Source: Rhynchopus sp. YZ270_cl-10 (lineage: Eukaryota > Euglenozoa > Diplonemea > Diplonemida > Diplonemidae). From it: DNA of 64,000 nucleotides. Below are positions 33,393 through 45,870 of the stretch, in pieces (position 1 is the stretch's first letter; each line of letters opens with the position of its first letter). The position numbers were made by a program, and so were the translations under genes. Location of the stretch: the NCBI GenBank assembly GCA_964035575.1, contig OZ037882.1, positions 682,001-746,000 on the forward strand. The letters run 5' to 3'. Under the pieces are notes generated by a model. The model made no database searches. It saw nothing but the letters and a program-made list of their open reading frames with translations, and was not told where the DNA came from.

Positions 33393-34903
33393 CTACCTTT
33401 TTGCTTTTTTTGAAAGTGCAAAGCACGGTAAACCAACCACAGTAAAATAAAAAGAAAAATGTGTTTTGGAGTACTGCGCTATCCAAACCATTCTATTAGC
33501 CTTCTTTAAGGGTAATGAGTGTGTTTGTAAAAATATGTCATGGCAAAAAAGAAAAAAAAGGTAAAAAAGGTAAAATGGTAAAAAAGGGGTGAGGACAGCC
33601 TCTCCCTTCTGAAGTATAAAAGGCCTCGGCCAAACATTGAGTACAGACCCTGGGGCTTTCACTCTGACGGTGGTCTCAGGGTATTTTGTCGACAACAACA
33701 AATAAAAAGGGGGAATACATCAACATTTTATAATTTTTCCAGAGACACCTGCCGTTTTTTGTTTATTTTGAATATTTGCATTTTTTTTGGGGGGGTACAA
33801 TGGATCGTAGCCTTTTCATTTTTTCTCTTTTTGTTCCTTTTTGCGTGATCTTGTTTTTGTTTGTATTTTATTTCTTTTTCTTTTTTTTTTGTGATTTGCT
33901 TTTTACAAAATAATCATTTTTTTTTTCCTGATCCGCGGCAAAGAGAAAAAGAGAGAATAGTTGATTTCAAACGAGTGTACCCAAAAAAGCCTTTTAAAAA
34001 AAGCTGCTTTGAGTCAACCTTTGCCAACTGTCTCCGTCTTTTTCAAGTACAAAATGTTCTTTTTGAGAATATTTGCGCTACACAGGCCTACCCTTTCGTT
34101 GGTAGGTACCAATTGTCAATGGAACTCTGCAAAATAAATCAATCAAATACAAAAACAACAACAAAAAAAAAAAACTTTCCCCTGGTTCTCTCCCTGTTTA
34201 ACTATTTCCCCTTCCTCCCTCCCCCAATTATCTCCTTGAGTCGGTGGAAACAACTCAAAGGATGGGGGGGAAAAATAACAAACGTTTTTTCTATTGTACT
34301 CTTTGTTAATTTCGATTTTTGTGATAATTTTTTTTTTCCCAGGTGACTCAGTGCGCCAGAGTCTTTGGTTCGTGTTTGACATTTTTTTTTCCTTTTTTTT
34401 TTTCCCACGACCTTCCTTCACCCCGCAAACGTAAAGCAAAAAATGTCATTTTTTAAAAAAAAATTTCAGTGTTCAATGAGTTAAAAAGCATGACAGTGGA
34501 GCTTGCACACCGGTGGCAACTACACTCCAACAATTTATCACAAAAAAAAAAAAAAAAAATTACACAGTAGCTTTACTACGCCAACAAAATTATCAAAAAT
34601 TCGACCTAATATCATGAGAGTATTGTGTGTTTTTTTCTCTCTCTTTTTCTTTTCTCTTTTTTCTTTTTCCGCCTCCATGATTGGGGCAACCTTTTTAAGT
34701 TGAAAAGATGTTGTACTGTGAAGGGGAAGATTTCTTCATTCATCTTTCAACTTTTTCATTTTTTTTTTCTCATACACGAGGGTGTTATTACCGAACGTTG
34801 TACTGTTTGATGTAACGCCTGATGTATGTTTTCTTTTGTGCTGTCATCCGGATGGCTGGCATCGTACAGTGGGTCAGTCGGAGGGTGTGACTGCATAAAT
34901 ACA

Positions 34904-35074
34904 GTTGGGGTGTTTCGGGGTATGGAATTTTGGCCATGTTCACCAGTTTTCACAAGTGTTCACAACTTTCAGAGCATAGACTATTGGTATTTGCCATTTT
35001 TTATGTGAAGAGTTGTGAAAAGTTGTGAATTGAAATGAAGATTGCCAAAATTCCAAACCCCGGAACACCCCAAC
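34904..35074. mobile_element. Foldback/MITE with GTTGGGGTGTT ends
   Basis: The left arm GTTGGGGTGTTTCGGGGT, then GGAATTTTGGC, is inverted at 35044-35074 with few mismatches. The centre carries TTTTCACAAGTGTTCACAAC and GTTGTGAAAAGTTGTGAA. A diverged relative lies at 37602-37750 (GTTGGTGTGTTCCGG end). Confidence 0.65.
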
Positions 35075-35526
35075 AGTTTCTTGTCTTTCTCTCTCTTTTT
35101 TTGAAGGGTATTCGCAGAGCCATTTGTCTTTTCTTTTTTTGAACAAAATGGTCGTCGATGCGCAAGGGGGGAAAAAAATAATTTTTGTGTAGCTGCTTCA
35201 ATGCAACAAAAAACGAACAACACCAAAAGAGACACAAGTAACTTTTTGTAATGTGCTTGGTGGAGATGAGCATTCGCGAAATCTACAAAAAAAAAAAACT
35301 ATAGTGGAGCACACTCTAGGGTGGCTACACTAATAACCTAGTTTTCAATACAACCTAGTTTTCAAAAAAAAAAAAAAAACTGAGTTTTCAAAAAAAGGAA
35401 GAGGGGGGGAACACTCTCCTCTTCCTTGGATCCCATTCCTATCCCATTTCTCCCCCCTAATTTTTTTTCAAGATGTTCCGGACGTCAGGAGGTCGTTCAT
35501 CTTTTCTGCATAAAATCGCTTTTTTT

Positions 35527-35558
<32 letters not shown>

Positions 35559-36296
35559 TTTTTTTTTGGCAACTCCCATTTTTTCTTTTTTTTTCTCAAT
35601 CGCTAAATCACAGTGATGGCTTAGGTTCATCGAACTAACCTGGCGAGACTGGTGTTCCTTTCACCCCGGTCAAGGAGATGTGTCAATATAGGCCCCCTCC
35701 GGAACACCAGAGACGCATTCATCTTTGGCTTCCTTTTTTTTTTCATTTATTTTGGCATCGCGATGTTTTTTTTATAGCCAAGATGAAGCAAAAAAAAAAC
35801 TGTGAGACGTTTAAGTTTATCTGACAAAAGAAAAAACCAATAATGAAATATTGAGTGGGTATTAGCCTCCAATTACGCTGTTATACCCAGAAGTTTTGTT
35901 GGTTTGTTACGCAAAACAAAAACAAAAAAAAGTATTTTTTTCTGCAAAAAAAAAATTCCCCCTTCCTCAACCACCCCTCCTCCCCCCCTCGTAATTTTCC
36001 TCCCTCACTCCCCTTCCCCGCTCACCCCCCATAATTTTTGTTTGGGTATCTCCACCCATACCAAGTCTTTTTATTGTTTTTTCTTCTTTTTTTTATATAT
36101 TTTTTTGGTGATCAAAGGAAGTGAGACCACTCACCTCCACCTCCCTTTTTAATTAAATACACCCTCTACCTTTTTTTTTTCTCACCCACGCCATCTCTTC
36201 TCGTCTTCATCAAATCCCAACCCAACCCACCCCCTTTTTTTGTGTTTTTCTTATCAGTTCGTTATCTGAAGTCTCTTGGGTCTGTTTTGCAAAACA

Positions 36297-36339
36297 TACA
36301 CGGTGGAGTCCGCTCATTTTGAGCGGACTCCACCGTGTA
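36297..36339. repeat. Perfect 20-bp-stem hairpin
   Basis: TACACGGTGGAGTCCGCTCA, a TTT loop, then its exact reverse complement. No mismatch in 20 pairs. It is surrounded by T-runs on both sides and is not flanked by recognisable element ends. Confidence 0.85.
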
Positions 36340-36398
36340 CATGCCAAAGAGGAGAACATTTTTTTTATCCCTATACCCTATGCTTTAGGTGATATACA

Positions 36399-36475
36399 GG
36401 GGGGGTTTCACAACTTTTTTCTCAACTATGTGGTGTGTAAAAAAAGTGTTGTGAAAAAGTTGTGAAACCCCGCCT
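36399..36475. repeat. Foldback related to the 30.6-kb unit
   Basis: GGGGGTTTCACAACTTTTTT is inverted as AAAAAGTTGTGAAACCCCGC, and TGTGTAAAAAAAGTGTTGTG lies in the centre. Confidence 0.65.
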
Positions 36476-37601
36476 CCCGTGGAGTACCAACCATGATTTT
36501 CAATTAGAATTGCATATGGTACCGAAAATAAATTTTTTTTTTTTGTTAGTTCGTTCTCTGAAGCCCAATGAGACGTTGTTTTTTGCACCTTTTTTTTTTT
36601 TTGATGTATTATGTGCACGAGAGGCACATTCATCCTCACAATGCTTTCTTTCCCCCCTCATCCCCCATCCCCTGCTCTTAACTTCTCTTTCCCCCCCTCC
36701 ACTAAGACGATGCTGAATGGAACCCAAACCCCTCATTTTTTTTATCTTAATCATTTTTAAGGCAAAGGCCTTATGCGCACCAAGCTAAAAAAGCAATGAA
36801 CTAACACACACCCCAAAAAATGCAAAAGTAACCACCCAAACCCAAAAGCCCCTTTTTCCCCAAACCCTACCCACACACTAAATATTTTTTCCACACATCC
36901 CCCCCCATCCCTCCCGCACCCCGATCAATTAAGACTCTGACTCTAGGTATCAACGAAAAAGTAAAAAAAAATAAAGTAGCAAAAACCAAAAAAAACAAAC
37001 CAATAGTGTAGCACACTCTAGGGTGGCTACACTAATACAAACCAAGTTTTCAAAAAACAAACCAAACTTTCGAACCCCCCCCCAATCAATTAAAGACTCT
37101 GACTCTAGGTATCAAAACCCATTCAAAAAACCCCCATTCCCTCCCATTGACCATCCTCCGATTTTGTCAAAATCACTTCATCCAAACAATTTTTTTTTTT
37201 TGAAATTTGAAAAAAAAAAGCAAAACAGATGTGTGTGTGTGTGGTGCGTGCCACACAGCCTTTTTTTTTAAAAAAGAAAGTGGAGATTTGCACAAAAAAC
37301 TGTGGCAACACAAACCGAGGCAACAACACTACTCCAACAATTTATCAAAAAAAAAAGGGGGAGGAACAATCAGCACAAAGAGATGAGGCCCTCCTTATGG
37401 GCTTCATTTTCACCAACAAAACTTTTCCTCAAAGGGTATATGACAATTCCCTGATGTGCTTGTTTTTTTTCCCTGTTTTTTTTTTTTACCTGGATGGCTG
37501 GCATAGCAGTAGCATAACAGCGTGTCAGTCGGGTACCTGCATCAATCACTCCCATTTCTCTTTTGGGAATAAAAGGAGGTAAATGCACCCAAATACAAGC
37601 A

Positions 37602-37750
37602 GTTGGTGTGTTCCGGAGGGGGGTGGTACTTTCACAAATGTTTTCCACGAAACGTTCACATTTTTTTACAACTTTTTTTTGCCAATGTTGTTGCGAAAAG
37701 AGTAATTGAAATGAATTTTTTGTATTTTCCGACACCCCGAACACACACTA
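37602..37750. mobile_element. Diverged foldback/MITE, relative of the 34.9-kb unit
   Basis: GTTGGTGTGTTCCGG at the left against CCGAACACACAC at the right, with CACGAAACGTTCACA and GTTGCGAAAAGAGTAATTGA inside in the same order as the 34.9-kb copy. Both follow a family I repeat. Confidence 0.5.
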
Positions 37751-40700
37751 CCCGGTTGTATTTGGTATTTTATTTTATTTTGTCAAATTTCTGGGGGGAG
37801 AAAAAAGGGTATTTTTTTTTTCTCTCTCCAGCAAATACGATTATCCCTCTGTTATTGGGTCAGACAAACAAAACAAAACGGTGGTACTGTCACCACATCA
37901 CTCCCACCCCCCTCTCTCTGAAGACCAATTGGTCATGGATCCAAAACACAAAAGCAACAACAAAACAAAAAAGCAAATAGTACATTTTTAAAGACCACCA
38001 AAACAAAAAGAGCACAAAGCAAAAACAACAACTTTCTGACAAACCCCCCTCTCTCTCCTTTCTCTGTCTCCAGCGTTTTTTTTTGGTGACATAGTGCCTG
38101 AAAAAATATCAGAAAAAATTTAAAATGAAATGTTTCTGCTTTATTTTTTTTTTTTTTCAAATCAACCCCTCTCTCTCTCTCTGTTCCCCCCTCCTCTCTT
38201 ACATTCCCTAAAGCAACTTTTCAAAAAAAAAACAAAAAAAAGCAAACAAAAACATTTTTTTTCCAAACTCCCATTCCCTAAGAGAAACTTCTCGTCTCTT
38301 GTATTGTAAATTGAAGTACAATGTCCGTCCCCACTCCTCCTCACCCCCTCGCATCCGCAGCGAAACGGTACTGCCAAAAAAAGAAGGGGGCAGGAAAAAG
38401 GATTGGCGATTGGTGTTACCGATCTGCTGTCGGGGACATGTCAACGACATGTCAAGGACATGTCAATATAGGGGGGGTGTGTCATTTTCCCCTGTAAACC
38501 TTGTGTCAAGGACATGTCAAGGACCTGTCAATATGGGCCCTTTCGGGAACACCACTGATGTGAAAAAAAAAGGCAGGGGAAAAATGGTTAGGTGTCTCTG
38601 TAAATGGCAAAAAAAAACCACTCCCAAAAAAAGAGAGAAATGACACCATACACAGGTAGGTATCACAGATCTCTGGCTGTCCTACCTCACAAAGAAACAA
38701 GGAAAGTCCCCAAAGGGGGTGGAGGGGGGAAAAAAACAGACAGTGGAGATTGCACAACTGTGGCAACACAAACCGAGGCAAGCTACACTACTACCAAACA
38801 ATTTATCAAAAAGAGAACAAATTGGTAAGAGAATTTCTCTGCCGAAAAAAAACACAGCTCTCGCATAGAATTCATCATATGGGGTTTGTTCACATGGATT
38901 TGGATTTTTTTTTTTTTTTTTTTTCAGAATTTTTTATTCGGAATTTCAGAATTCACAATATCACGGAACTTCACGTCTGGCATTTTGTATTTTCAGATAA
39001 TAAAAAGTTGCGTTTTGTGAACGTGCGTCTAGACTCCATGGAGTGCCCCAGGACATAGAGAAAAAAAAATAGAAATCAGGAAAAAGAAAGTTGTTGCGTG
39101 GTGGGGTTGCTTCCCCTACACACTGCCTACACTGCAAAAAAAAAAGGTTGAAAATGGAGATTTGCACAACTGTGGCAACACAACCGAGGCAAACTACAGT
39201 ATTCCAACAATTTATCAGGGGGGGGGAAAAAATGCTTATAGTGGAGCACACTCTCGGGTGGCTCCACTAATACAACCAAGTTTTCAAAAAAAGCAAACCC
39301 TTTTTTCGATCAGTGCCCGACACTATCATTAATATTTTTTTTAAAAAAAGCGTCTTGATATGGCAATCCTTTCTCGTCTCCTCCACCCCCCCTTTTAGTA
39401 AGTGCTCTCCACACCACCTTGAAAAGAAGTGGAACAAAGACGGAGAGACGAAGGGCTTAGAGGTAGGTTCATAGACCAACAGTCTTTTATCTGTCTCTCT
39501 CTCTCTCTCTCTCTTTTTTTAAAAAATCTTTTCTCCTTTATGATTTTGTTTTTCTTTTTGGAATCACACGACATTTTTTTTTTATGCGATCTGATGTGCT
39601 ATCCACAAAGAATAAAAATAAAAATGTAAATATCTGAACGAGTTTTTGTTTTCGTTATCACGGGAGGGAGCACCAACAGGAAAAAAAAATAGTATAGAAA
39701 GTGGGGGAGGAATCCCCCGTCTGTGTCTTGTTGGGCCCTGTTGTACTCTCCATTGTTTTTCTTCTTCTTCTCTTTTTTATCAGTGCGATATATTTTTTTT
39801 GCCTTTAAAAAAAAGCCGTTTGTCGAGACTAAAAAAAAACATTGAGTACAGACCCTAGGTTCCCCAAGCGGGGGTCTTAGGGGATTGTCGACGCAACAAA
39901 AAAAAAACCCCTTTTCTACTGCACAAAGTTCAACATAGGTTTTTTTATTAGAGAATCTGAGATTCATTTTTTTCATAATTTTTTTTATTACTATTTTGGG
40001 TACACTGCCACAGGGCTTTGTATTTCAAGTAACCACTTTAATCTGTATTGATAACTGTAATGAAACAACGGGTGTAGTTGTTTTTTTGCCTTCTCTTGTG
40101 CAAAAAAAAAAAGCTCACCTTTATTCTGATTTTTTATTAGATTTCCGTTGGTTTAACGATGTGGTTTTTGTGCTTCCCCAATTGAGGCACACTCAATTTT
40201 CTTTTATAATTTTAGTTGTTCTTTTTTATATAATTTAATTTGTAATCCACTCTATGTTCTGTGCTAATGAGCGCTAATGTGTGCAGCAAGAGACTCATTC
40301 ATCTTACAACTTTTCTTTTTGTTCTCCCTTCTTCCCCCCGTTCCTCCTCTGTACCCCCATGACACGGTGGTCAGCCTTCACCAAAAAAAAAAAAAAATCC
40401 TCCTTTTTTCAACATTTCAAAAAGTTTTGTTTTTTTTTTTTGTTTTTTTTTTTGTGAAGCTGACCTCATATTGCGTTTCATTTTTCTTACAACTCCTGTT
40501 TATTATTTTTTTTTCTCCACAACTTCTTTTCCCTTCTCCTCTCTTCTCTCTCTTCTCTGTGAGTTCTTCTGGCTTGAACTTTTTTTTTTTCTTTTCTTCC
40601 GATGGTATTTTCTCTATTCTTCATAAGTACGCAGTAAGTAGTGAGCGTAGCGAGCTACGTCTTGGGAGGTCTAGAGAATATAAATGAATGAGTGCTTATC

Positions 40701-42118
40701 CCCCCTTGATTTTCTTTAACCACTTTTGAGTAAAAGGTTGGAAGGGGAGGAGGTTGGGAAGGTTCACAAACAAAAAACGTCACCTATCTGCAGAATTTCT
40801 GTTTTTTGGCTCCCTTCCCCACAAACACACCACCTCCCCCGCACGCGAGATTAAATAAGAAAAAAGACCCGACTATTTTCCCCCAAAACGTTACTTTTAT
40901 GCCTTTAAGACACCACAACAACAACAGGGGAAAAAACACCATTCTTCACACGTAACTCTATTCTCTAGGCCTCCCCCCACCTCTCTCTCTCTCTCTCTTT
41001 TTCTTCGTGTTTTTTCCCCCCTGTCACCATCCCTCTTATCCTTGGTGTATCTCATCTCATACTCAAGCAAGAGGCCTTTTTTTCTAGTGGGAACAAGATC
41101 TGGCAAAGTTGCCGTTGTGACATGTGGCGCACACGTGCCCGAACGTCCCGAACCTTTCCCCCTCTTTTTTGAAACTTCATTTTGATATTCAAAAGTTTTT
41201 TTTTTTTTTTAGAAAGATGGGAACATTTTTATCCCTCCTATGCTATCAATTTTATTGATTGCATATGATGAAATACTTCTTTTTCTTTTTTTTTGCATTG
41301 ACTGTTTGATTTTTCTTACAAAATAATAATGTGAATGCCTCGTCTTTTTTGCGCTTAAAGACACTCTAGAAGGCAGTCAACAAATGGGAGCAAAAAATCC
41401 TAACCTTTTGGGCGAAAAAAAAAAAAAAAAAAAGCAATACACCGTAGTGTGGAGACTATGGTATCTTTGTGTGTGTCAGCGCGCCCCCTGTGTCCGCTGT
41501 CTGTATTCAGTTGCGTATTTGCACTTTCAACTCTTCTTCTTTTTCTCCTTTTTTTTTAACTTTTTAATTTTTTGTCAATGCTACAAATAATAAAAACTCC
41601 CCAAAAAAAAACGAAAAACAAAAAAGCAACCTCCCTCACAGTTAGTGGAATAAAACCAAAACAAAACAAAGTCAAAAACGTTCAAAAGAAACTTCTTTTT
41701 TTGAAACTCTTACAGTGAACCCCCTTTTATGTTTTGCCTCACAAAAAAAAAGACGAGGCTGAAGGAAATATATTCAGTGCGTTATACACCACAATAAATG
41801 GCGTCTGTGTTCTTACGTACAGATGTTCCCCCTCATTTACTTTAGGTAGTGATCTTTATTTTGGTTTCTTCTTCTTGTTTGTTAGATAATCCTGCAAGTT
41901 TTTTTTTATTTTTATTTATAAATTAAATCACCAATGAGTTCGGACCTCAGTCCATCACCCAAGTTATCCCCCCCCCCTTTTTTTTTAATGCAGTGGCAGG
42001 ACTCGTTCCGGTCTTTAGCTCAGCAAAAAAAAAAAGTTTGATATTCCTGTATCATTTAGTATTTTAACAAATGAGGCTTAGGTTTAATCTTACGAAATTC
42101 TTGTTTTTCTTTTCTAAA

Positions 42119-42186
42119 AAGTTTGGGTACATTTAGTGCACCCTATTATACCTTCTATTCAGTAGAAAAGAAAGGTATATGAAACA
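42119..42186 (+). repeat. Family E repeat (GGGTACATTTAGTGCACCC)
   Basis: GGGTACATTTAGTGCACCC, then TATTATACCTTCTATTCAGT, AGAA and GTATATGAAAC. GGGT...ACCC and TTCTATT...AATAGAA form two small stems. Other + strand copies: 10612-10668, 46697-46730 (3' part missing), 52783-52848 and 59166-59230. The copies at 46.7 and 52.8 kb share another ~35 bases upstream (ACAAACAATCCACATAAAGT). Confidence 0.8.
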
Positions 42187-42558
42187 ATTTCTTCTCTCTT
42201 TTTGCGACGACAACGAAAAAAAAACTAAATAGAAACACATCCAATCTTCGAGCTCATCCTCGGGTGTCTACACTACTTCAAACACAAAAAAAAAACGAAA
42301 AAAAACAAAGAAAAAAAAAAATGACACTTCCTTTGGTGTAAAGGAACCCTCAATAGTTGATGCTGAAAAAGGGATCCAGGCACTGTAGAAAAACTATCCT
42401 ATTTTTTATCACCCATTTTTTTTTTTTTTTTTTGCAAGATGACTAAGCAGAAGAGGCTTAGGGTCAACTTACAAAAACTTTTCTTTTTCTTTGTTTATTG
42501 TTCTTCCTTTATGGATTTTCACAACTCTTTTTTTTTTTTTTTTGTTCGGGTGTCCATT

Positions 42559-43669
42559 CAGGGCGCGCGCTAAATCCACACCCTCACACCCGGTTTTTTC
42601 GAGGTTTTTTCGCGGTACAAAAATTTTTTGATTACACGATTTCCTTAAGAAAATCAGAGAATCCCATATTGTACAGTAAGGGCACTTCAGATAGTTTTTG
42701 GACACACATGTGACCCCACCGTGGAGAGCAATCGGCTCGCGCAATCAAAAGAAAGCAGAGAAAAGGGGAAAGAAAAAAGAAAAAAGTTGGGTACCGTGCG
42801 CCTGCGGCGCTACCTGTTCCCTACCCCCCATGATGTACTTATGTATATTCCACCTGATTTTGACCATGTTTGCCGGTGTTTTCCGGTGAAGTCACGGTAA
42901 TGGGTACTGTGTACTGTGTACTGTGTACTGTGTACTGTGTACTGTGTACTGTGTACTGTGTACTGTGTACTGTGTACTGTGTACTGTGTACTGTGTACTG
43001 TGTACTGTGTACTGTGTACTGTGTACTGTGTACTGTGTACTGTGTACTGTGTACTGTGTACTGTGTACTGTGTACTGTGTACTGTGTACTGTGTACTGTG
43101 TACTGTGTACTGTGTACTGTGTACTGTGTACTGTGTACTGTGTACTGTGTACTGTGTACTGTGTACTGTGTACTGTGTACTGTGTACTGTGTACTGTGTA
43201 CTGTGTACTGTGTACTGTGTACTGTGTACTGTGTACTGTGTACTGTGTACTGTGTACTGTGTACTGTGTACTGTGTACTGTGTACTGTGTACTGTGTACT
43301 GTGTACTGTGTACTGTGTACTGTGTACTGTGTACTGTGTACTGTGTACTGTGTACTGTGTACTGTGTACTGTGTACTGTGTACTGTGTACTGTGTACTGT
43401 GTACTGTGTACTGTGTACTGTGTACTGGCTGTCCGAAAGACCTGAAAATGACCCTTGTTTACGAGTATGGGTTCATATTTTGTGAAAATTTAAGTCACCA
43501 AAATTTTGTCCATTTTTCCGTATATCCCCCACCACAGCCCGGGATTTTCTCGGAAATGTAACATGACCCTGATTTTTCTGCCCCCCTTCACATACTTCCT
43601 GTAGGTACATTTTTTTGGACCCGATATCCATTTTTTCGGGAAATTTCCGAAAAGTTAGCGCGCGCCCTG
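42559..43669. mobile_element. hAT-type element carrying a heptamer array, 1111 bp
   Basis: Tips CAGGGCGCGCGCTAAA and TTAGCGCGCGCCCTG, flanked by perfect 8-bp duplications TGTCCATT (42551-42558 and 43670-43677). Half of its length is the TACTGTG tandem array. No transposase coding. Confidence 0.9.
42904..43428. repeat. (TACTGTG)n minisatellite, about 75 copies
   Basis: Uninterrupted, essentially identical 7-base units over 525 bases. The homogeneity points to recent expansion or ongoing copy-number change. Confidence 0.97.
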
Positions 43670-45839
43670 TGTCCATTGGTATTGCTACCTCCTTCAACCC
43701 ACAACAAACTTTATTCAAAAAAAAAAAAAAAAAAAAGAGAACAACACAAAAAGAAAAAAAGAAATCCTCTAGTTAGTAAAGTTCTTTTTGCGCGCCCTAA
43801 GAGGGTGCTCATCTTACAACAGCGTTTCTTTGCTTTCATTTTTTTTTTTTTTTTAACTTTCTCTTCATGATTCCATCCTGAAGGCCAGTTTCTATTGATT
43901 TATTTTTTTTACAACTTTCTGCGTCATGGAACTCAAGGTTTCAAGCAACATTCCTTTAATATTTTTTATGTTTTTTTTGTCGATTTAGAAGCAAAAAAAA
44001 AAAGTGAAAGACTGTCTGTATGACAGCTTCACTAAACACCAAAGAGGTTATCAAAAAAAGAAGACCAAAGGAAAAAAAAACCCCCCCCTTCTGCAGCACA
44101 ACGGCTTTCGGCCGATATTAAGTACAGATCTTTATACCAATCGTGTGTAAAGTGACAGTCGTATGCAATATATTTTTTTTTAAAAAGTGCGAATTAGAAC
44201 ATTATAGAATTCTGCCTTCCCCTTCCCCCATAGTGGATTGATCACTAAAAAAAAAACGCAAACAAAATTAGTGGAGCTAAGTGTAGGATTGGCTACACTA
44301 ATACAAAACCAAGTTTTTTTTTTTCAAACAAACAACAAAATTGTGTCAGACCAGAGTCTTCCCCTGATGGATCGTTATCACTCTGCCACACCCAATAAGG
44401 GGGAGGGTGAGGTGTGCTGTCTGTGTACATAAAACCTAGCCCTGTTTGTGTGGAATTGGTATACAATGTGAGGATAAAGAAGCCACTGATTTTTTTTTGC
44501 TAAAAAAAAAACTCTTTGGAAATGAATTTTTTTAATTATTTTTTGTTTTGTTTTACCGGGTGTATATTTGACAGTATTGTTTATGTTTATTGACATTTTT
44601 TTTTTAGAAACTGATGGTGTTGTTCACGAGAGGGGACATTTATCGTTTCGATTTCTTTTTCTTCTTTTGTATTCCTTTCTTTCTTATTGACACACACCCG
44701 CGCAATCACATCATAGAGCAGTACACGCACCGCTGCTGACTTTGTGAGGGTGTCATCCTATCTACGCATGTATTTTTTTATTTAAATACGTTGACACCAA
44801 AAAGAAAGCCCAAAAAAATTTCTTTCTTTTTTCTTCCCCCCCCAACAAAGAAGTGATCGTTCACCTCAAGGCTTTCATACGAAACTAAGACGCGCCTTTT
44901 TTCGATTTTTTTTTTTCTCATTCATGTGTTTTCCGCTGGAAAACCTTTTTTTTTTACGTTTTTTTTCGCAATATTTTTGTCGACAAAAAATGTCGATTGT
45001 TTGAAGGGAAAGAAACAGCGACAAATTTTATAGTACAGTGCCGTGCATCTGACGATAAAAGGGTGAGACATTTGCACTTTCAACTTCTCTCTTAAAGACA
45101 TTAAGGGTGACGAGGGAGGGTAGGTAGAAGGGTGGTACAGCCGGATGAGATGGGAACCGATCAGCGACAACAAAAAAAAAAAAAAAAACAAAACAAAATG
45201 AAAACCAGTTTGAACTTTCGAGAGGGGGAAAAAAAAAAATAACTGGTGAACGGCAAAACTTCGTCTATTTCTTCTGTCGTTCAACAGCAACAACAACAAA
45301 CCTTTGCGACAAACATTACGCACAGACCTTTAACAACCCCCCCACTGAGGTGGGGGAGTGAATATGTCGATTCATTGTTTACCAAAAAGATGAGATTGAC
45401 ACAAAAAAAAAAAAAAAAAAATGTTGCATTTTTCAACCCAGGGTTCTGTGTTAGCTAGCGAATCATGATATTCCTTCTAAACTCACCAAAAAGGGGAAAA
45501 TAGACAAAACAAAAGTGGAAAAAATACGATCAACCACAGAGAAAGAGAGAGCCTCAAACACGCCCGATAAAGTGGCTGCCCCCATACATAGAGCCTTGCT
45601 GTTTCTATTCTCATACGCGCTGTGATGTTTGTACCCCCCTTTTTTTTCTTCATCCACCCCGAACCTCCGAAGCTCCCTGCCACCCCCACTATCGACGCAT
45701 TGTTTTTTTCTTCATTTTTGTGATGTTGTGTGCGACAACGATCAATATGACTAAGTAGGAGAGGCTTATGTTCATCTAAAAGAAGAAAAAAAACTGTTCT
45801 GTGTTTTTGTGTTTTGTTTTGCCTTTTTTTTTAAGCGCA

Positions 45840-45870
45840 ACACTCCGGGGTTCGATAACCCGCGGAGTGT
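45840..45870 (+). other. Stem-loop CTCCGGGGTTCGATAACCCG next to family G
   Basis: ACACTCCG/CGGAGTGT (8 pairs), a single-base bulge, then GGGTT-CGAT-AACCC. A second copy with CTC...GAG arms and the same GGGGTTCGATAACCCC core lies at 48036-48064. Both sit immediately upstream of a family G repeat. The loop resembles a tRNA T-arm, but no tRNA body is present. Confidence 0.65.

Larger units (their letters stand above)
28997..42558. other. Long gene-free region rich in mini-repeats and foldbacks
   Basis: No credible gene in 13.5 kb. It holds family B (29009, 29068, 30966, 35302, 37004, 39239), C (34494, 37280, 38741, 39154), D (32751, 33618, 39839), A (30079, 31647, 32113), E (42119), F (29715), G (31187, 32187, 41478), H (35668, 38433, 38506), I (32508, 34845, 37492) and J (33274). 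It also holds foldback elements at 30322, 30634, 34904, 36297, 36399 and 37602. The remainder is T-, A- and C-run DNA. Confidence 0.6.

Noticed and set aside
42904-43428. CRISPR array or telomere tract
   Set aside because: The units are contiguous 7-mers with no spacers, internal to a transposon, and unlike the TTAGGG type.
42870-43561. Long + strand ORFs of 189-212 residues in all three frames (YCVLCTV repeats)
   Set aside because: They are by-products of the stop-free TACTGTG heptamer array, identical in all frames.
45840-45870. tRNA gene suggested by GGGGTTCGATAACCC
   Set aside because: There are no acceptor, D or anticodon arms in the neighbouring sequence; only the T-arm-like hairpin is present.
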